Of a stretch of 22,834 nt of DNA, positions 1-7,599 are shown piece after piece; the stretch's first letter is position 1; each line of letters begins with the position of its first letter. Where the stretch lies: IMG/VR virus record IMGVR_UViG_3300035698_027931, positions 1 through 22,834 of that record, one strand, 5' to 3'. Under the pieces are notes generated by a model, which did not search any database, was not told where the DNA came from, and saw only the letters and a program-made list of their open reading frames with translations. Position numbers and translations under genes: made by a program. The DNA comes from a virus.

Positions 1-837
1 CTAAATCTGGTCCTTTATTGAAGCCATTCCAAGTTTTTTACAAACTTTTTTCCATCCCTTGATAGAGAATGCATCTTTTTGTAGTTCAAATACCTTTGTT
101 CCCTGCATAGGTAGAACAACAAGAGGAGCATTTCGAATGGCTATTAGTTTTCCTTCTTCGGAATTTATTTTTTGAAAGGCTTTGGTAGTGGGTTTTAACA
201 CTTTTTTAAGATATTTGATAGCTGTCTTATTGCCAACCCCTGGCACACCTTTAACTTCGTCCGAGGAGCATCCAGCCAGTGTTTTAACCTCGCCAAATTG
301 GAAAGGGGTGATATCATATTTTTTTATAAAGTCTTTTTTGGTGACAATTTTATTTGTATGAGCATTAAAGATAGATATATTTGATGTTAGTAATTGAAAA
401 AAGTCTTGGTCTGCGGAGATGATAATAGCTTGTTCATCTGTTGGGATATTCTTACAAATAGAGGCAATCACATCATCACCTTCAAAACCTTTTTGAACAA
501 AGATGTTTTTATATCCCAACATAGGAAGATAAATTCGTCGGAGTTTTTTGATTTGGTCATAGAAATCTATATCGAATTGCTTCTCTTCCTCTGTTTTCTC
601 GGCCTGAACTTTTTTTCTACTACCTTTGTAAGAGGGGTAAAGTCGTTTACGCCTGCTCGTCTTGGAGTCAAAGCAGAATACTAATCTCTCAGTTGTAAAG
701 TGGTCCCTAAAATGTATTATATCTCTTAAAAACCCGTATATGGCGCCTGTAGGTTCTTCGTTAAAAGATAATCCACCCATAGCATGTTTAGCTCTATGGC
801 ATAAATAATTACAATCCAATATTAACCACTTTTTCAT
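1..837 (-). CDS. 5'-3' exonuclease / flap endonuclease (Pol I N-domain family)
   Basis: A 278-residue 5' nuclease of the FEN / Pol I small-fragment / T5 D15 type, expected to remove RNA primers and flaps during phage replication. Metal-ligand acidic residues appear in order: Asp8 in LILDCNYL, Asp57 in FCFDSK followed by the arch-type YPSYKGSR, Glu119/Asp121/Asp122 in FEGDDVIASI, Asp143/Asp145 in SADQDF, and a helix-3-turn-helix near residues 186-210 (GCSSDEVKGVPGVGNKTA). I chose the ATG at 837 because the protein then begins with the family's first strand (MKKWLILD). It lies just after the neighbour's TAA (TAATTATG), so translation is probably coupled; no strong Shine-Dalgarno is visible. The polymerase is encoded separately at 5000-6397, so the three Pol I activities are split over three genes. 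Family call is firm. Confidence 0.93.
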   Translation of the reverse strand: MKKWLILDCNYLCHRAKHAMGGLSFNEEPTGAIYGFLRDIIHFRDHFTTERLVFCFDSKTSRRKRLYPSYKGSRKKVQAEKTEEEKQFDIDFYDQIKKLRRIYLPMLGYKNIFVQKGFEGDDVIASICKNIPTDEQAIIISADQDFFQLLTSNISIFNAHTNKIVTKKDFIKKYDITPFQFGEVKTLAGCSSDEVKGVPGVGNKTAIKYLKKVLKPTTKAFQKINSEEGKLIAIRNAPLVVLPMQGTKVFELQKDAFSIKGWKKVCKKLGMASIKDQI

Positions 838-839
838 AA

Positions 840-1058
840 TTAGATTTTTTGCTTTCGTTTGGAGTCGAAGTAATCTTTTCTGGTAACCCCTTTTGCTACT
901 ATACCTTCGGGTGCGATTGCAGATATGCGAAAATAACATTTTCCTATCTTGAAATACTTACCGACAAAAACAACACGCCCATAATCTTGTTTGTACATCT
1001 GCTCTGCTTCTACTTCTGTTACTGATAATGTTTCTCCCCATCCGTCGTTTTCTTGCAT
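840..1058 (-). CDS. small hypothetical phage protein (72 aa)
   Basis: I do not recognise this protein. It is acidic at the N-terminus (MQENDGWGETL) and basic at the C-terminus (RKDYFDSKRKQKI), with a predicted beta-rich middle (RVVFVGKYFKIGKCYFRISAIA) and no membrane segment or obvious metal site. A longer reading starting at 1100 is possible, but the ATG at 1058 is preferred because it has an excellent ribosome binding site (AAGGAGATTAAA then ATG). That site overlaps the TAA of the RecA-like gene, so the two are probably translationally coupled. It sits between the recombinase and the 5' nuclease, which suggests a replication or repair accessory role, but that is only context. Confidence 0.75.
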   Translation of the reverse strand: MQENDGWGETLSVTEVEAEQMYKQDYGRVVFVGKYFKIGKCYFRISAIAPEGIVAKGVTRKDYFDSKRKQKI

Positions 1059-1068
1059 TTTAATCTCC

Positions 1069-2154
1069 TTACTCGTATCTTCGTTTTCTATGCAAAACAC
1101 ATGCTGCTTCTATTTTTTCCCACTCCTCGCCAACAATAGATTGTATGTCCTGTTCTAATCCTTTCTCTTCTATATATCGTATTATCTTCTCTTTTGAGGC
1201 ACATAATTTCAAATCAATTGCCTGTATTTTATTCCCTTTTTTGGTCCACCTCTCTTCTTCTATTAAAAAATCTACACAATTACCTAAATTGTCAATACCA
1301 AAAGAATGATATATTGGTATTGTGACGTTTCTTTGTCTTCCTGTTATTCGATTCTTTTTGACTTGTACTTTACAATTCACACCAAGTTGTCTTTTTTTGC
1401 CTTGGATTGTTTTCTCAATTTGACTTCTGATAGAAGACCATAATTCAATACAAGCATAAAAACGAAGTGCTCGTCCTCCACTTCTTGTTTTTTTCTCAAA
1501 ACCAAAACCTATATTATCTCTGGTTTGACTGATAATTATTAAAATCGAACCTGAGTGGTGCAAATATGGTATAAGGGTACGAAGGTTAGCAGAATTCTTT
1601 TTTGCTTTACCGTCGCCATAGGACCCCGTAACCTCCTTACCTTTTCTATGAGCCTCTTTAGTTTGATCAAATTTGTTTTGTTCCGCTTCTGAACTCAAAC
1701 TATCCATCGAATCAAGTACATAAATGAAAGGACGATTTTCTTGTAAAGCATCGTCTACATGATAATAAAATTCTTCTATGGTAGAAGAACAAACAGGTTG
1801 ATTGTCTTTGGTAAGGGAAGGTGGTTCCATCCTTTCAGCGACTTTTTTACCAAAAAATCTTTCTATATCCATTAAAGCACCGTCCTCGGCGTTGTCGTAT
1901 ATGAAATGGTACTCATCAAAATTCTTATTTATACTGGCTTCGGCGAGACAGGTGAGGGAAAGAAAAGTCTTACCACTCGCTGAATCTCCCACAAGGAAAT
2001 AATAATGGCCCTTAGCAAAACCACAATTAGGTTTTCCTGTACAAGCTAAATTGAGTAAGGTGCTGCCGGTGGATAAATAATCTTTGTTGCGAATTCCTTT
2101 TCTTTTTGGTCTTTTATGTTTAAGCATCTTTTTATATTCTGTTGTCTTATTCAT
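1069..2154 (-). CDS. RecA/UvsX-like recombinase ATPase
   Basis: A 361-residue RecA-fold ATPase. The Walker A motif GDSASGKT is at residues 56-63, and a Walker B-type strand FIYVLDSMDSL has its Asp near 148. A glutamate-like switch region (YDNAEDGALM) lies near 86-95, and a segment LIIISQTRDNIG follows, as in RecA/UvsX L2-region strands. It probably loads on single-stranded DNA and performs strand exchange for phage recombination-dependent replication or repair. Its neighbours are a gp32-like SSB and a UvsY-like candidate, the partners UvsX has in T4. The ATG at 2154 is used; an upstream GTG at 2181 would lie inside a terminator-like hairpin. No clear Shine-Dalgarno precedes it. A circadian KaiC-like or DnaB-like ATPase is less likely. 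Family certainty is good; the UvsX-type role is inferred. Confidence 0.85.
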   Translation of the reverse strand: MNKTTEYKKMLKHKRPKRKGIRNKDYLSTGSTLLNLACTGKPNCGFAKGHYYFLVGDSASGKTFLSLTCLAEASINKNFDEYHFIYDNAEDGALMDIERFFGKKVAERMEPPSLTKDNQPVCSSTIEEFYYHVDDALQENRPFIYVLDSMDSLSSEAEQNKFDQTKEAHRKGKEVTGSYGDGKAKKNSANLRTLIPYLHHSGSILIIISQTRDNIGFGFEKKTRSGGRALRFYACIELWSSIRSQIEKTIQGKKRQLGVNCKVQVKKNRITGRQRNVTIPIYHSFGIDNLGNCVDFLIEEERWTKKGNKIQAIDLKLCASKEKIIRYIEEKGLEQDIQSIVGEEWEKIEAACVLHRKRRYE

Positions 2155-2162
2155 TTTATAAT

Positions 2163-2220
2163 TGCAAAAAAACTGCGGCACTAAAGATAAGTTTCAAGCC
2201 TTTAGTTATGAGTGCCGCAG
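2163..2220 (-). terminator. intrinsic terminator or attenuator between ssb and recA-like genes
   Basis: A perfect 10-bp inverted repeat (CTGCGGCACT at 2173-2182, AGTGCCGCAG at 2211-2220) encloses a second 4-bp stem (AAAG 2183-2186 with CTTT 2200-2203). Read on the minus strand, the 3' arm is followed directly by a seven-U run (GTTTTTTTGC). This is the form of a Rho-independent terminator. It sits after the SSB stop at 2254 and only about 10 bp before the RecA-like ATG at 2154. There is no room for a separate promoter, so partial read-through or attenuation seems more likely than full termination. Confidence 0.8.
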
Positions 2221-2253
2221 TAATCTTCTTCCATTTACTCCGGTAATTTTACC

Positions 2254-3351
2254 TTACTTTTTCGACTTTTTACGTTTTGTAGGAGTTTTCCTTTTCTTTT
2301 TAGGAGCAGGTTTTTTATCCTCCTCATCTTCATCTTCATCTTCGAAATCATCCTCCTCATCTTCATCTTCATCTTCGAAATCTTCATCGTCGTCTTCGTC
2401 TTCGTCCTCATCTAAATCGTCTTCATCTTCGTCTTCATCTTCATCGAGGTCTTCGTCTTCGTCCTCATCTAAATCGTCTTCATCTTCGTCTTCATCTTCA
2501 TCGAGGTCTTCATCTTCGTCTTCGTCCTCGTTTTCATCTTTTTTCTTCTTCTTTGTAACTTTCTTCTTCTTTGTAACTTTCTTCTTCACCGGCTTCTTCT
2601 CTTCCTCTTCTTCTTCATCCTCTTCTGTTTCAAGGAAAATTGCTTTCAACTCGTCATAATCCTTTAACAACAGAATGTCATCGAGGCAAGTGGCTTTGTC
2701 CAAAATATCCTTGTCATAATCTTCTGTACGATTTTTGAAGTTGATAGAGGTAACCATTTTGTAACCACGACCGGCAAAGGACTCGTCACTGACACCAAGT
2801 TTAAGAGTGAAACCACCCTCTAACTCAGCAAAGTCCTCGTAATTATCATCCTCGTCGCTATTTAGAATTTCACTGTTTAGTTGCTTACCGAATTTGTGAT
2901 GGGATATATCCCATATTTGCACCCCTTTATCTGGATGCTTGAGATCGATGACATTGAAGAGCTGATGTTTGGTCGGCTTGAGTCGATAATAAAGTTCCTC
3001 ATCTTTTTCTTTGTCCAATTTTTCTCTGTGCTCACAAATTGGACACTTTTTATTTGCTGTCCTTGCAGGGCAGACATACCAATTTCCATTAGCACCTATT
3101 CTTTTGTGGACGAAATAAGTACGTTCATAATACATTACTCCCTCGTCCGCTGCTGGATTACCTTTACCGGTAATAAAAGGTATAACATCTATTCTTGCTT
3201 TACTCTTTTCAGCGAGTGAGAAGAATCGAACATCGTCTGGGAGTTCCAGATGAGTACGTTCAAACCCTTGCTGATCCGCTTGTGCCCTCTTTTTTACGAG
3301 ATGACCCATTTTTTGCTTTTTTGCTTTCGTCTTTTTAGTCTTCCTTGCCAT
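2254..3351 (-). CDS. gp32-like single-stranded DNA-binding protein with acidic and basic tail
   Basis: A 365-residue SSB resembling T4 gp32. A zinc-site pattern His82, Cys94, Cys103, Cys106 (H-x11-C-x8-C-x2-C, with CPARTANKKCPIC) closely matches the gp32 spacing, set in an OB-type core up to about residue 235. Next comes a basic patch (KKPVKKKVTKKKK), a very long Asp/Glu tract of roughly 80 residues with embedded Leu and Phe (DLDEDEDEDEDD repeats), and a basic end (KPAPKKKRKTPTKRKKSKK). gp32 normally ends with a short acidic tail that recruits replication partners; the length here and the final basic segment are unusual. The ATG at 3351 has AGGAG eight bases upstream. It protects ssDNA at forks and probably contacts polymerase, recombinase and loader. 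Confidence 0.88.
   Translation of the reverse strand: MARKTKKTKAKKQKMGHLVKKRAQADQQGFERTHLELPDDVRFFSLAEKSKARIDVIPFITGKGNPAADEGVMYYERTYFVHKRIGANGNWYVCPARTANKKCPICEHREKLDKEKDEELYYRLKPTKHQLFNVIDLKHPDKGVQIWDISHHKFGKQLNSEILNSDEDDNYEDFAELEGGFTLKLGVSDESFAGRGYKMVTSINFKNRTEDYDKDILDKATCLDDILLLKDYDELKAIFLETEEDEEEEEEKKPVKKKVTKKKKVTKKKKKDENEDEDEDEDLDEDEDEDEDDLDEDEDEDLDEDEDEDEDDLDEDEDEDDDEDFEDEDEDEEDDFEDEDEDEEDKKPAPKKKRKTPTKRKKSKK
2393..2506 (-). repeat. 57-bp tandem duplication in the acidic tail of the SSB gene
   Basis: Two consecutive, essentially identical 57-bp units (2393-2449 and 2450-2506) encode the same 19 residues each (DLDEDEDEDEDD plus LDEDEDE), and a partial third unit begins at 2507. Each unit is itself made of GAT/GAA/GAC codons and carries one CTAAAT-type interruption giving the DDL spacing. 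The repeat is in frame, so its copy number can change the acidic-tail length without breaking the gene. Confidence 0.85.
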
Positions 3352-3378
3352 TCGAACTGCTCCTAATCCAAAAAATTG

Positions 3379-3510
3379 TTAATATTTGTTCTTGTCTTTC
3401 CCAGCTAATTCTTTTCCTTTGTAGTAACCAAACGTACCTAGTTTGACACAAAGAAAAACTATAACAGGAGACAATACACTAAAAAACATAATGTATAAAA
3501 GTGTAGTCAT
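3379..3510 (-). CDS. small single-pass membrane protein (43 aa)
   Basis: A short frame begins two bases after the TAA of the upstream gene (TAATAATG) and ends in TAA. The protein starts MTTLLYIMFFSVLSPVIVF and has one hydrophobic helix (about residues 4-24) followed by a polar, basic tail (YYKGKELAGKDKNKY). It would be a single-span inner-membrane protein with a short N-terminus. A weak Shine-Dalgarno (GGAAAG) precedes it. It fills the otherwise empty 160-bp space between the UvsY-like and SSB genes in the same direction. Function is unknown; a membrane anchor for replication or a small host-takeover protein are only guesses. Confidence 0.55.
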   Translation of the reverse strand: MTTLLYIMFFSVLSPVIVFLCVKLGTFGYYKGKELAGKDKNKY

Positions 3511-3512
3511 TA

Positions 3513-4010
3513 TTATCTTTCCGCTCTTCTTTTTTTACGTCTTTTTATACGGTCTTGTACCATTTTTTCGTTTAATTTTTCTTTTCCTTTTTTTCCTACT
3601 TCTGCTACCACAGGACAAGAGAAATAACTTTGTCCGAATAAAGTCACTTCATTTTCTAAAGCTTTTTTTCGATGGTCAAGAGATGTGACAAAACCTTGTA
3701 AAACATCGACTTTGTGTTTTGAAACTATGATATTAGTTTGAGCTATTCGGTATTTTGTGTCAAGATGTACTGTATTTGAGATCATTTTTTCCGTGAGTTT
3801 TTCAGGGAGTTCATATAAATCAGGATTTTTTCTAACACTCAAATCAGTTTCTGCTTCTACTACTTCTAACTCACGTTTTACCTCTTCGTAATCTCTTCTT
3901 GCATCTGCTAGTTTTCGAGAATACTTTTGAAAAAGTACAGGCTGATGTTGCCACTCCTTTTCAAGATTATTTAAATCTATCCCAAATATATCTCTGTCGT
4001 TTGAACTCAT
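3513..4010 (-). CDS. coiled-coil phage protein, UvsY-like recombination mediator candidate
   Basis: A 165-residue, highly helical protein with W-x-KY spacing near the N-terminus (EKEWQHQPVLFQKYSRKLA). Long charged heptad-like helices follow (residues 30-60), then a KLTEKMISNTV region, a second helix ending SLDHRKKALENEV, and a strongly basic C-terminus (KRRKKRRAER). Proteins of this shape are common in phage replication modules. The order of elements resembles T4 UvsY, which loads UvsX on gp32-covered DNA. The neighbours (gp32-like SSB and RecA-like ATPase downstream) support a mediator role, but I see no decisive motif. The ATG at 4010 has an AGAGG ribosome binding site. Coding confidence is high; function is moderate to low. 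Confidence 0.6.
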   Translation of the reverse strand: MSSNDRDIFGIDLNNLEKEWQHQPVLFQKYSRKLADARRDYEEVKRELEVVEAETDLSVRKNPDLYELPEKLTEKMISNTVHLDTKYRIAQTNIIVSKHKVDVLQGFVTSLDHRKKALENEVTLFGQSYFSCPVVAEVGKKGKEKLNEKMVQDRIKRRKKRRAER

Positions 4011-4029
4011 AATAACCTCTTTCTATATA

Positions 4030-4064
4030 CTTATTATCGTAAATGGACTATTGTTTTGAAACAA
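4030..4064 (-). promoter_or_regulatory. palindromic regulatory element, copy A
   Basis: On the minus strand this intergenic stretch contains TTGTTTCAAAACA, set in a 16-bp perfect palindrome (4050-4065: seven-base arms ATTGTTT/AAACAAT, two-base centre). About seven bases later comes ATTTACGATAATAAG. The same arrangement occurs at 15241-15275 before another gene. It lies between the loader stop and the start of the UvsY-like gene. It could be a phage promoter with an operator, or a transcription-factor site; spacing does not fit a standard sigma-70 promoter well. Confidence 0.45.
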
Positions 4065-4073
4065 TGGAAAGTA

Positions 4074-5003
4074 TTATTCTTTATTATTTAAAACAGAATA
4101 GCAAGCCATTGCTAATCCTGCATGTTTGGAGGTATAAAAATCATCAGAGAAGTTGAACAAAACTGAAAAAGCTTTAGGCCAACTTTTCTCATTTTTACTT
4201 AATAACACACTTCTTGCATAACCAAGAATCATATACCTCATCTGTTCAGGATCCTCTTCTTTACATTCTATTAAAATGTCCCTCATTTCGTTCCATGTTA
4301 CTCCTTGCCTAAACAAAGCTCTAGCAATTTTAATAGCTTCCACTTCTCCAGTCGCTTTTGATATAGCCTCCATCATTTCGGTTTCGTTTTCTAAATCTAT
4401 TATTTGATTTAAATAAACCAATGCTTTTCGAGCTGATCCGCTGCAGTTGTCACAAATCTTCTCTATAACATCTTCAGGTATTTTAACTTTTTCTAATTCA
4501 GAAACTGATTTAACCAGTTGTGCTATATTTTTTTCATTTAGTGGTCTAACAGATATTTCTGTACATCGAGTTCTAATTGTAGGAATCAATTTATGAGGAT
4601 CGGTGGTAGCTAAAAGAAAATACACATAGCTTGGAGTATCTTCCAGCATTTTCAAAAAAGCATTTTGGGCATCGTTAGTCAGCTTGTGAGCTTCATCTAT
4701 CAACCATACTCTTACCTTACCACTTATGGGAGATTGAGTTATTCTATTTCGTATTTTACGGACTTCGTCTATACCTCTTAAATCTGCATTATTCATTTCG
4801 GTGTAATCAAATTTCCCACACTTCAATTTTCGTACTATAATTCTCGCCAAAGTAGTTTTCCCACAACCACTTGGTCCAGAGAAGAGGAGAGTATGTGGAA
4901 TTTTATCTTTCTTTATCATTTGTTTCAACATAGACACCGCTTGAGGTTGTCCTACTACATGCTTCAATAATGTAGGCCTATACTTTTTGTAAAGTTCATT
5001 CAT
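4074..5003 (-). CDS. clamp loader AAA+ ATPase (DnaX / RFC small-subunit-like)
   Basis: A 309-residue AAA+ protein that would open and load the sliding clamp (7600-8604). It begins with the family signature LYKKYRP...VVGQPQ, has Walker A GPSGCGKT at 43-50, Walker B LIDEAH at 101-106, sensor LATTDPHKL and the SRC-type arginine finger TIRTRC near 142-147. The collar-type helical C-terminus follows. It lacks the four-cysteine zinc module that bacterial DnaX carries after Walker A, which makes it closer in build to RFC small subunits or T4 gp44. No delta, delta-prime or gp62-like partner is recognisable in the window. The ATG at 5003 overlaps the polymerase TGA (ATGA) and has AAGGAG upstream, so translation is coupled to polymerase. 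Confidence 0.9.
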   Translation of the reverse strand: MNELYKKYRPTLLKHVVGQPQAVSMLKQMIKKDKIPHTLLFSGPSGCGKTTLARIIVRKLKCGKFDYTEMNNADLRGIDEVRKIRNRITQSPISGKVRVWLIDEAHKLTNDAQNAFLKMLEDTPSYVYFLLATTDPHKLIPTIRTRCTEISVRPLNEKNIAQLVKSVSELEKVKIPEDVIEKICDNCSGSARKALVYLNQIIDLENETEMMEAISKATGEVEAIKIARALFRQGVTWNEMRDILIECKEEDPEQMRYMILGYARSVLLSKNEKSWPKAFSVLFNFSDDFYTSKHAGLAMACYSVLNNKE

Positions 5004-6397
5004 ACTATTATCTTCTCCTTTTCGAACCACGATGTGCCTACAGGTGATATTTCAATTTCTATTTCCATTGGGGTTATAATAAACTTCCAATGCTTTTTTA
5101 AGTCATTTATCATAACATTATTTATTATTTCAATATAATCATCACGTTCATTTTCCAAAATATCACTTACTATACTGTCGTGTATCTGTCCAATGATACA
5201 GCTTTTCATTTTGTATTTTTTAAGAAGTTTTTGGAGTCGAATTAGGGCCCAAAGCAAACAATGGAAGGCTACACCTTGAACAGGATAATTGATAACTTCG
5301 TTTCGTTTATAAAACCCCTCAATTTCAAAACCAGTGAGGAGATTAAACCTTCCGGTTTTTCTATAAGCTTTCCACCATTCATCTTTCCATTTTTTATACA
5401 CATAAAATCGATCGTTCCAAAACCGGTCCTCTACTTTTTTTATATGGTATGCAAAAGTTCCAGGTCTTGCAGGCATTTTTGGATTGCAGGAACCTAGTTT
5501 TTTTATTCCTTTACTCCTTAACCATTTCTTTAACGACACTCCGCTTTTTGTTTTCAAATTCATCTGGCCTATCGCATCCCATAAAGATTTGGCACAATGA
5601 ATATAGAAATCTCCATAAAATTCAGGAAAGACAAATTTGTTTTTTCCGCAGTATCGTATCTCTTTTGTCATTTCATGTAGAGGTAAGAGATAGCATTCTT
5701 GAGCCATGTCTCGGTGCATGTCTTTACTATCATCTTCTATATATTTTAACATGGTTGGATCTTTATGATACCATGCCGCCGCTTTTACTTCTATGCCTCC
5801 ATAATCTGCTTCACATATTTGTCCATTTGGAAATCGAGATACAAAACATTGCCTCACTAATTTACTAATTACAGGATTTCTTATAGGCATATTTTGAAAG
5901 TTTGGGGAGTCTGAACTGCTGCGATAGGTTTGAGCTAAATGTAAATTAAATGAAGGGTGGAGGAAACCATTATCAGTGTATTTTAGTATACCTTCTAAAT
6001 AAGTACTCTTTGTTTTTTTTAATCTTTCTACTGTTAAAAAATCATGTACAAAATCCAAGTCTACTGTTTCCAATGCACTCTCATCTGTTTTAGGCTGACC
6101 TGTTTTTAGTGTATAAGCAGGACAATGATACCCTAAATGTTTGAACAATATAGTACCTAATTGATATCTCGAGCCTAAGTTTGTTCTTCCACCAAATACC
6201 TTTTTCCAAGTTTTAAACACTTCGTCTTTTTTTAGTTGTATTTGTTTTTCTTCTATATCATCTTCGAGATGACGGAGGGTAGACATAAGATATTTTTCGT
6301 CCACCTTCATTCCATTTTGTTCTACTTGGGCAAGTGCAATTGCTCCGTTATGAAGTAATTTATACCCTTTATGATCTATTGCTCTCAATTTCGACAT
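5000..6397 (-). CDS. family A DNA polymerase, polymerase domain only
   Basis: A 465-residue replicative polymerase with the palm, fingers and thumb of Pol I but no exonuclease domains. Motif A is EADYGGIEVKAAA (catalytic Asp198). Motif B is R248-YCGKNKFVFPEFYGD, with a one-residue expansion between the Lys and the YG compared with the classic K-x7-YG form. Motif C is GQIHDSIV (Asp407). Other family segments are HPSFNLHLAQTYRSSSDSPNFQNMP (residues 147-171) and NYPVQGVAFH. Proofreading is supplied by the overlapping upstream gene, which encodes a UDG/3'-5' exonuclease, and the 5' nuclease is at 1-837. The ATG at 6397 has AAAGGA upstream. The His-Asp motif is followed by Ser, not the more usual Glu (HDE), which is an accepted phage variant in my memory. 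Confidence 0.93.
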   Translation of the reverse strand: MSKLRAIDHKGYKLLHNGAIALAQVEQNGMKVDEKYLMSTLRHLEDDIEEKQIQLKKDEVFKTWKKVFGGRTNLGSRYQLGTILFKHLGYHCPAYTLKTGQPKTDESALETVDLDFVHDFLTVERLKKTKSTYLEGILKYTDNGFLHPSFNLHLAQTYRSSSDSPNFQNMPIRNPVISKLVRQCFVSRFPNGQICEADYGGIEVKAAAWYHKDPTMLKYIEDDSKDMHRDMAQECYLLPLHEMTKEIRYCGKNKFVFPEFYGDFYIHCAKSLWDAIGQMNLKTKSGVSLKKWLRSKGIKKLGSCNPKMPARPGTFAYHIKKVEDRFWNDRFYVYKKWKDEWWKAYRKTGRFNLLTGFEIEGFYKRNEVINYPVQGVAFHCLLWALIRLQKLLKKYKMKSCIIGQIHDSIVSDILENERDDYIEIINNVMINDLKKHWKFIITPMEIEIEISPVGTSWFEKEKIIV

Positions 6398-7599
6398 AAA
6401 ATCCTTTTTTTGCCGTGTAAAATTTCTATTTGTTTAAAGGCTAATTTATATTCCAGCAAACTGTCCAATCCATTGTACAGTAACAAATCCTCTATAGGTA
6501 ATTCTCGTATGCGATTAAGCCGCCCTTGACCAGAAGACTTAAGGTACGGGTGTATATGAGTATCATAAGTTTCCATACCTAAGAACACAAACGATTGAAA
6601 ATTAAGACTGGAGATACCGGGATTATTATCTATAACATGAGCAGCTAACATTGTATCCCAATACCAATTTTTAACTGAAGTTTTGAGGTGTTCTCTTGTC
6701 CATCTTTCTTCAAACTTTATATTGGCAGCTATTTTAGGAACAGGTGATCGGAGTAATTGTTTTGTGGCTTCGGCTGTTTTTTTTGTCCAAAGATAAGCAA
6801 TGGTTGTTTTGTCGTTACTTACAGAACAGGATACAATTTCAGCTCCATTCATTTCTGGTTTGAGTGCTGTTGCTTCGTAATCAAAGGAAATGGCTTTTGA
6901 ATTTTGGAATTTTTTAAGCAGCTTAACTGCTTTGTCGGTCCCTACAATATGGACTTGCTGTTTATAATTAGGTGGAATAATCCAGGGTTTTGTATCAGCT
7001 TTTTTTATCGCAGCTTTTAATTGACGTCTAAATAATTTATTTAATAAATCATCTTTCATCCTCAATATATAAGCGGGATGATACATAGGAGCTATCCAAG
7101 TATTAGGCTCACGGGCTGGAATAACATAACCAACCCATTTTCCTACCGCCTCTATTTTTTTCCCTCGCTGTACCCATTCAATAAGAGATTTTGTTGCTGT
7201 TAAACCTAAAGGTATTATAAGGTTTGGTTTGTATTTGTTAATTGTTCTAATTAAATGAGGTTTACAGGCGTCTATTTGATCGTTTGTGGGTGCATCATTA
7301 GGAGAATGGCAAAGTACAGCATTTGTTTTCCAACAATCTTTATCTAAATCAACTCCTATTTTCTTTAATTGTTTCCTCAATAATATTCCAGATTGTCCAA
7401 TTAAATGGATTCCTTTTCTGTCTTCTTCTTCACCCGGGCATTCGGCAATTACGAGAATCTTTTTTCGACCTTCCCCGGTAGGAGGCATTTTTGGCGATAT
7501 ACAACCTTTTTTCAAACCACAAGATCCACACCTAGCTAATCCTGAGGAAGGTTTTATGGAAGTTGATTTTACTAAGGAAAACAAATTTTTTCTAGTCAT
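6385..7599 (-). CDS. uracil-DNA glycosylase (family 4/5, Fe-S) fused to DEDDy 3'-5' exonuclease
   Basis: A 404-residue fusion. Residues 20-200 form a family 4-type Fe-S uracil-DNA glycosylase. Cys24, Cys27, Cys97 and Cys112 are spaced as the 4Fe-4S ligands. The loop ECPGEEEDRKGIHLIGQSG (residues 53-71) is the uracil/water-activating motif, and MYHPAYILR (172-180) carries the catalytic-loop His. Residues 215-404 form a Pol I-type proofreading domain: Exo I FDYEATAL (Asp240, Glu242), Exo II AANIKFEERW (Asn293, with Glu297 where Klenow has Asp424), DTMLAAH, and Exo III YNGLDSLLEY (Tyr375, Asp379). The gene overlaps the polymerase start by 13 bases, so the two probably act as one enzyme. Uracil recognition next to proofreading may guard AT-rich phage DNA against deaminated cytosine. 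Weak Shine-Dalgarno; ATG follows the clamp TAA directly. Confidence 0.9.
   Translation of the reverse strand: MTRKNLFSLVKSTSIKPSSGLARCGSCGLKKGCISPKMPPTGEGRKKILVIAECPGEEEDRKGIHLIGQSGILLRKQLKKIGVDLDKDCWKTNAVLCHSPNDAPTNDQIDACKPHLIRTINKYKPNLIIPLGLTATKSLIEWVQRGKKIEAVGKWVGYVIPAREPNTWIAPMYHPAYILRMKDDLLNKLFRRQLKAAIKKADTKPWIIPPNYKQQVHIVGTDKAVKLLKKFQNSKAISFDYEATALKPEMNGAEIVSCSVSNDKTTIAYLWTKKTAEATKQLLRSPVPKIAANIKFEERWTREHLKTSVKNWYWDTMLAAHVIDNNPGISSLNFQSFVFLGMETYDTHIHPYLKSSGQGRLNRIRELPIEDLLLYNGLDSLLEYKLAFKQIEILHGKKRILCRN

Noticed and set aside
2162-2659. Serine-rich plus-strand frame opposite the SSB tail
   Set aside because: It is the complement of Asp/Glu codons; no ribosome binding site and no conserved domain, so a shadow of the acidic tract.
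3443-3688. Hydrophobic plus-strand frame
   Set aside because: The leucine/phenylalanine composition is the complement of Lys/Arg-rich minus-strand codons, and it runs across two supported minus-strand genes.
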